Positions 52,511 through 55,880 of a stretch of DNA of 55,880 nucleotides are shown one piece after another. The stretch is from an uncultured Flavobacteriales bacterium (lineage in GTDB: Bacteria; Bacteroidota; Bacteroidia; Flavobacteriales_D; Sanyastnellaceae), in NCBI GenBank assembly GCA_938082505.1, contig CALLLH010000029.1, positions 1 through 55,880 on the forward strand, written 5' to 3'. The stretch's first letter is position 1, and each line of letters opens with the position of its first letter. The notes beneath the pieces are model-generated. The model was not told the DNA's origin and made no database searches. It worked only from the letters and a program-made list of their open reading frames with translations. Both the position numbers and the translations under genes were made by a program.

Positions 52511-53269
52511 GTGCGCTGCTTCATCGATCTGGCCTACGACGGCACGGCATACCACGGCTGGCAGCGCCAGCCCAATTCGATTTCCGTCCAGCAGGTGCTG
52601 GAAGAGCGGCTGTCCGATCTCTTGGGAGAGCCCACCATAGTTGTGGGTTGCGGCAGGACGGACACCGGTGTGCACGCCTCGTCTTTCTTCGCGCATTTCG
52701 ACTGGGCCGGTGCCTTCGGAACGCGATTTGCTGATTGGGAGCAGATGGTCTGGAAGTTGAATGGCATGCTACCCCCGGACATAGGAGTGCACCGGATTTT
52801 CGAGGTCGGGGAGCGCCATCATGCGCGGTTTGACGCCACCGAACGGGCCTACACTTACCGGGTCCACACGCGCAAGCACCCTTTCCTTGAGGGGCGGAGT
52901 GCCCGGGTTTACCAGGATTTGGATGTGGAGTCCATGAATGCGGCCTCGCGATACCTTGTGTTCAATGGGGACTTTGCCACCTTCTGCAAGGCGGGTGGAG
53001 GGCAGAAGACCACTTTGTGTGACGTGCGATTGGCGGAATGGCGCAGTGAGGGCCCCCATAGGATGCGGTTCGATATCGTGGCGGACCGCTTCCTGCGCAA
53101 CATGGTCCGGGCCGTGGTCGGAACCTTGCTCGAGGTGGGGCGTGGGAGGATGTCGCCTGGTGCTGTCGAGGAGATTGTGGCAGCGTGCGATCGCGGCCGG
53201 GCAGGGGCTTCGGCGCCGGCATGTGGCCTGTACCTTTCCCGAGTGGAATATCCATTCATCAGCACATGA
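52511..53269 (+). CDS. truA: tRNA pseudouridine(38-40) synthase TruA
   Basis: A 252-residue enzyme that makes pseudouridine at positions 38-40 of tRNA anticodon stems. It opens RCFIDLAYDGTAYHGWQRQP; the catalytic Asp is in VGCGRTDTGVHA; later marks are DATERAYTYRVH and DRFLRNMVRAVVGTLLEVG. Length is normal. The start is a GTG at 52511, 19 bases after the synthase gene. Its stop overlaps the ATG of the ABC exporter in an ATGA, so the two are translationally coupled. Confidence 0.96.
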   Translation: MRCFIDLAYDGTAYHGWQRQPNSISVQQVLEERLSDLLGEPTIVVGCGRTDTGVHASSFFAHFDWAGAFGTRFADWEQMVWKLNGMLPPDIGVHRIFEVGERHHARFDATERAYTYRVHTRKHPFLEGRSARVYQDLDVESMNAASRYLVFNGDFATFCKAGGGQKTTLCDVRLAEWRSEGPHRMRFDIVADRFLRNMVRAVVGTLLEVGRGRMSPGAVEEIVAACDRGRAGASAPACGLYLSRVEYPFIST

Positions 53270-55026
53270 GTGCTCCCAAGACCACAGGTCAGATTTTCGA
53301 TGCTAAGGTGCTGCGGCGCATCCTGGAACGTGTGGGGCCATACCGCAGGCGCTTTGTCCTGACGGGATTGATGGTGGTCCTGCTGGCCGGTTTGAGCTGG
53401 GTCCGTCCCTACCTCATCCGGATTGCCCTGGATGACCACATCGCTGCCGGCGATGCCCGCGGTCTTCTGGTGGTGTTCCTCTGGGTTGTGGGGCTGATTG
53501 TTTTGGAGGCCTTGCTTCAATTCTGGCAGACGTACTGGGCCAACTGGGTGGCGCAGAGTGTCACGCTGGACCTGAGGGCGGAGTTGTTTCGTCACGTGTT
53601 GAAGTTTCGCTTGAGCTACTTTGACCAAACTCCTGTTGGTCAGCTTGTTACTCGTCACATTAGCGATGTGGATGGCATCGCCGATGTTTTCTCCAATGGG
53701 TTGCTCAATGCGGTGGGGGATCTCCTCAAATTGGGGGTCATCATCGGCGCCATGTTGTGGGTCGATCCGACCTTGACCCTGGTCGTCCTGCTGCCGATCC
53801 CGGTGCTGCTCCTGGCGACACGGGTATTCCAGAAGGCGATCAAGAAGGCGTTCGTGAGTGTGCGCAATGAGGTGGCGAGAATCAATGTGTTCGTCCAGGA
53901 GCACGTGTCGGGCATGGGCATCATCCAGGCATTTGGAAGAGAGCAGGCGGAGCGGGGGAGGTTCGCCAAGCTGAATGCCGCCCACCGTGCGGCGAATATC
54001 CGTTCCATCTGGGCCTTCTCGATTTTCTTTCCCATCGTGGAAATGCTGTCGGCGACGAGTGTCGCGCTGCTGCTGTGGTTTGGCGTTGAGGGTGTAGCCA
54101 GCGGTGAGTTGACGTTGGGATTGGTTCTGCAGTTCATCCTGTATGTGTTCATGTTGTACCGCCCCATTCGTCAGCTGGCCGACCGGTTCAATGTTCTGCA
54201 GATGGGCATTGTGAATGCCAGCAGGGTCTTCCATCTCCTGGACATTGATGAGCGTCTTCCGGAGCCTGAATCTCCTTTAGATCAGCAGATTGAGGGCTTG
54301 GAGGGGCACATCGTATTCGAGGATGTGTGGTTTGCTTATCAGGACGAGGATTGGGTGCTGAAAGGGGTGAGTTTCGAGATCAAGGCAGGTGAATGTGTGG
54401 CCTTCGTTGGGGCGACCGGGGCCGGAAAATCGAGCATCATCAACCTGTTGTGTCGCTTCTATGAGTTCCAACGGGGGCGGATTGTCATCGACGGTCATGA
54501 CCTGAGGGAGATTCCCTTGGATGTCCTGCGTCGATCGGTCGGGGTGGTGTTGCAGGATGTTTTCCTCTTCACGGGCTCGTTGAGGGACAACATCACGTTG
54601 TACGATGATGAGATTGCCGATGCGTTGATCGACGAAGCTGTGGATGCGGTCGGGGTGCGTGGCATGGTGGAGCGTTTGCCCGGCGGTCTCGGTTATGATG
54701 TCAAGGAGCGGGGTGTGATGTTGTCCACCGGTCAGCGACAGCTCATCGCTTTTGTCCGGGCCTATGCGCAGCAACCGGGAATCCTTGTATTGGATGAGGC
54801 CACCAGTTCTGTCGACCCCGAGAGTGAGGGGTTGATTCAGGAGGCGACCGCGCGTTTGACGGAAGGACGCACGAGTGTGCTCGTGGCGCATCGCTTGTCT
54901 ACGATTCGGGATGCGGACAGGATCATTCTGCTCGAGGGTGGCCTGGTCATGGAGCAGGGGAGCCACGAGGAATTGATGGAGCGCGCAGGCCATTACCGGA
55001 GGCTGTTTGAGCTGCAGTTCGATTGA
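53266..55026 (+). CDS. MsbA-like ABC exporter (fused permease and ATPase)
   Basis: A 586-residue half-transporter. The permease part (about 1-320) has six hydrophobic helices, the first being LTGLMVVLLAGLSWVRPYLI, with the coupling-helix region FDQTPVGQLVTRHISDVDGI. The ATPase part (about 345-586) has Walker A GATGAGKSS near residue 382, an ABC signature that reads LSTGQ in place of LSGGQ near residue 486, Walker B ILVLDEATSSVD and the switch region VAHRLSTIRDAD. It should work as a homodimer and export lipids, lipid A precursors or drugs; the substrate is not fixed by sequence. The ATG overlaps truA by four bases. No partner transporter half is adjacent. Confidence 0.92.
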   Translation: MSAPKTTGQIFDAKVLRRILERVGPYRRRFVLTGLMVVLLAGLSWVRPYLIRIALDDHIAAGDARGLLVVFLWVVGLIVLEALLQFWQTYWANWVAQSVTLDLRAELFRHVLKFRLSYFDQTPVGQLVTRHISDVDGIADVFSNGLLNAVGDLLKLGVIIGAMLWVDPTLTLVVLLPIPVLLLATRVFQKAIKKAFVSVRNEVARINVFVQEHVSGMGIIQAFGREQAERGRFAKLNAAHRAANIRSIWAFSIFFPIVEMLSATSVALLLWFGVEGVASGELTLGLVLQFILYVFMLYRPIRQLADRFNVLQMGIVNASRVFHLLDIDERLPEPESPLDQQIEGLEGHIVFEDVWFAYQDEDWVLKGVSFEIKAGECVAFVGATGAGKSSIINLLCRFYEFQRGRIVIDGHDLREIPLDVLRRSVGVVLQDVFLFTGSLRDNITLYDDEIADALIDEAVDAVGVRGMVERLPGGLGYDVKERGVMLSTGQRQLIAFVRAYAQQPGILVLDEATSSVDPESEGLIQEATARLTEGRTSVLVAHRLSTIRDADRIILLEGGLVMEQGSHEELMERAGHYRRLFELQFD

Positions 55027-55257
55027 GCTGTTGGGCTTTCGGATCGAACCCATTTGAAATCAGTGTTTTGTCTTGATTTGGAGAGGGCTGGGCTGCCCAC
55101 TTCCATTCAGTGGGTTTACAAAAGATGATTTTCGTCATTATCAACCCTGGATTGTGTAATACTTTGATGTAACAAGACGAACTGCGTATTATCGTAGACA
55201 CATAACTAGTTGATTATCAGCATCTCGGGGCTATATTGCGAAGCCTATTGTTTGCTG
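55027..55257 (+). other. AT-rich intergenic region with weak hairpin
   Basis: No gene is seen in these 231 bases. A weak inverted repeat (cccac 55096-55100, gtggg 55110-55114) followed by TTTACAAAA could act as a poor terminator for the ABC exporter. The rest is unusually AT-rich for the window and probably holds the promoter of the next gene. Confidence 0.5.
55210..55239 (+). promoter_or_regulatory. Candidate promoter of the partial secreted protein gene
   Basis: TTG at 55210-55212, a 19-base spacer, then TATATTGC at 55232-55239, close to TAnnTTTG. The predicted start is near 55246, consistent with either candidate ATG (55258 or 55306). Motif match only. Confidence 0.33.
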
Positions 55258-55880
55258 ATGCCCTTGGATCGAATTCACACCATCGAGACCGCGCCATGTC
55301 CTTCCATGCCAACAGTGCCTGTTGGTGGATTCTTGGCTGCCCTCGGTACCATGCTCCTGCTGCTGGGATCACCCCAGCAAATCTCTTCCCAGACGACTAC
55401 CACGCTCTACGAAGCCAACTTCAACGTGGACTCGGGGAGCGGTACATCCCTGTCCGGCGCCAGCCCAGATGCCTGGTCCGCCAATGCTGTAGGAGGTATG
55501 GTTGCCATCAATGGTGTTGCGCCTGATCTCGATTTGCGCTACACATCTCCAGGAACCTGTAATTGGAGTTCCGCTGTCATCGACATCTCCAATGCCACAG
55601 GGATGACCGTCCAGGTGTATGGATTTAAAACCGGTGGTAATTGGAGCGCGACCTTGACTGCGTCGAACTGCACGGTGGGGGGCAGTGCATTCCAGTCCAT
55701 TCCAAGTGGTGGGACTGTCGGGTCATGGTCGTTGGATCCCATCAATGAATTCGTCACGTCCACGGTCATCAGCATCTCGTTGACCTCTTCGAACAACAAG
55801 GCGTTTGACATCGATGATGTGATTGTTACCGGGACGGTGACTTGCACGGATGCGGATACAGATGGCATCTGTGACGATGT
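55258..55880 (+). CDS. Secreted protein reaching a TSP3-like loop (5' part; continues past right edge)
   Basis: About 207 codons before the right edge. Two starts are possible: ATG 55258, or ATG 55306, which gives a cleaner signal peptide (FLAALGTMLLLLGSPQQISSQ region). The mature part (TTTTLYEANFNVDSGSGTSL, LDLRYTSPGTCNWSSAVIDI, AFDIDDVIVTGTVTC) looks like a jelly-roll or lectin-like beta-sandwich, as seen at the start of many Bacteroidota surface proteins. At the edge it enters CTDADTDGICDDV, a TSP3-like calcium loop resembling the loops in the giant protein. The gene clearly continues. Family beyond this is not recognisable. It follows the ABC exporter with 231 AT-rich bases between, so it is probably a separate transcript. 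Confidence 0.75.
   Translation, partial: MPLDRIHTIETAPCPSMPTVPVGGFLAALGTMLLLLGSPQQISSQTTTTLYEANFNVDSGSGTSLSGASPDAWSANAVGGMVAINGVAPDLDLRYTSPGTCNWSSAVIDISNATGMTVQVYGFKTGGNWSATLTASNCTVGGSAFQSIPSGGTVGSWSLDPINEFVTSTVISISLTSSNNKAFDIDDVIVTGTVTCTDADTDGICDD

Noticed and set aside
52909-54234. 441-codon open frame opposite truA and the ABC exporter
   Set aside because: Both sense genes are firmly identified; the antisense product is Gln/His/Arg-rich low-complexity sequence.

Overview
The window looks like a chromosomal segment of a G+C-rich marine-type member of the Bacteroidota, most likely order Flavobacteriales. The evidence is: a type IX secretion gene (porD), two secreted proteins ending in type IX-like sorting domains (one clear type B, one weaker type A), two SusC-style TonB receptors with an N-terminal carboxypeptidase-regulatory fold, an OlsF-type aminolipid synthase, a Bacteroidota-type serine palmitoyltransferase, and the gene order bamD-rpoZ-coaBC-porD-recN, which I know as conserved in this phylum. 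No rRNA, tRNA, CRISPR array, insertion sequence or phage gene was seen. The species cannot be named from the sequence.

Left part (1-24.8 kb): the 5' part of a prolyl oligopeptidase lipoprotein gene and an AIM24/TIGR00266 protein lead into one very large gene (1574-14746, about 4390 residues). It encodes a secreted, cysteine-rich protein with about 113 units of a 24-residue motif (GCTDPxAxNYDxxAxxDDGSC), twelve thrombospondin-type-3-like calcium loops, five copies of a roughly 190-residue domain, one cupredoxin fold whose copper ligands are lost, and two dockerin-like EF loops at the C-terminus. A strong terminator follows. Next come a propeller-type secreted protein, asparagine synthase with a small unknown neighbour, a CSLREA/choice-of-anchor-Q adhesin-like protein with a type B sorting domain, and a divergent pair of glycerophosphodiesterase and OlsF-like acyltransferase.

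Middle part (24.8-43.6 kb): a TonB receptor; an operon of MMPL/RND exporter, Tat-exported glycosylasparaginase and UbiA prenyltransferase; dnaK with a perfect hairpin terminator; a BtuF-like metal-complex-binding protein without a signal peptide; a Gfo/Idh/MocA oxidoreductase; and a four-gene signalling operon (secreted helical protein, receiver-histidine kinase, NarL-type regulator, SpoIIE phosphatase with a degenerate receiver). A Lhr-type DEXH helicase is divergent from that operon.

Right part (43.6-55.9 kb): a second TonB receptor; the operon bamD-rpoZ-coaBC-porD-recN (outer-membrane assembly, transcription, CoA synthesis, type IX secretion, DNA repair); then serine palmitoyltransferase, truA and an MsbA-like ABC exporter on the other strand; and the 5' end of another secreted protein that reaches a TSP3-like loop at the window edge.

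The strongest unexplained signal is a cysteine 'grammar' inside the giant protein: every unit with an extra cysteine (ACN type) has a compensating extra cysteine either in the following TSP3-like loop or in an SC tail, and copies 2-5 of the large domain are bracketed by added cysteines. This suggests a disulfide-wired modular rod. The second is a SpoIIE phosphatase whose receiver domain has lost its phospho-acceptor, encoded beside a kinase with an intact one.
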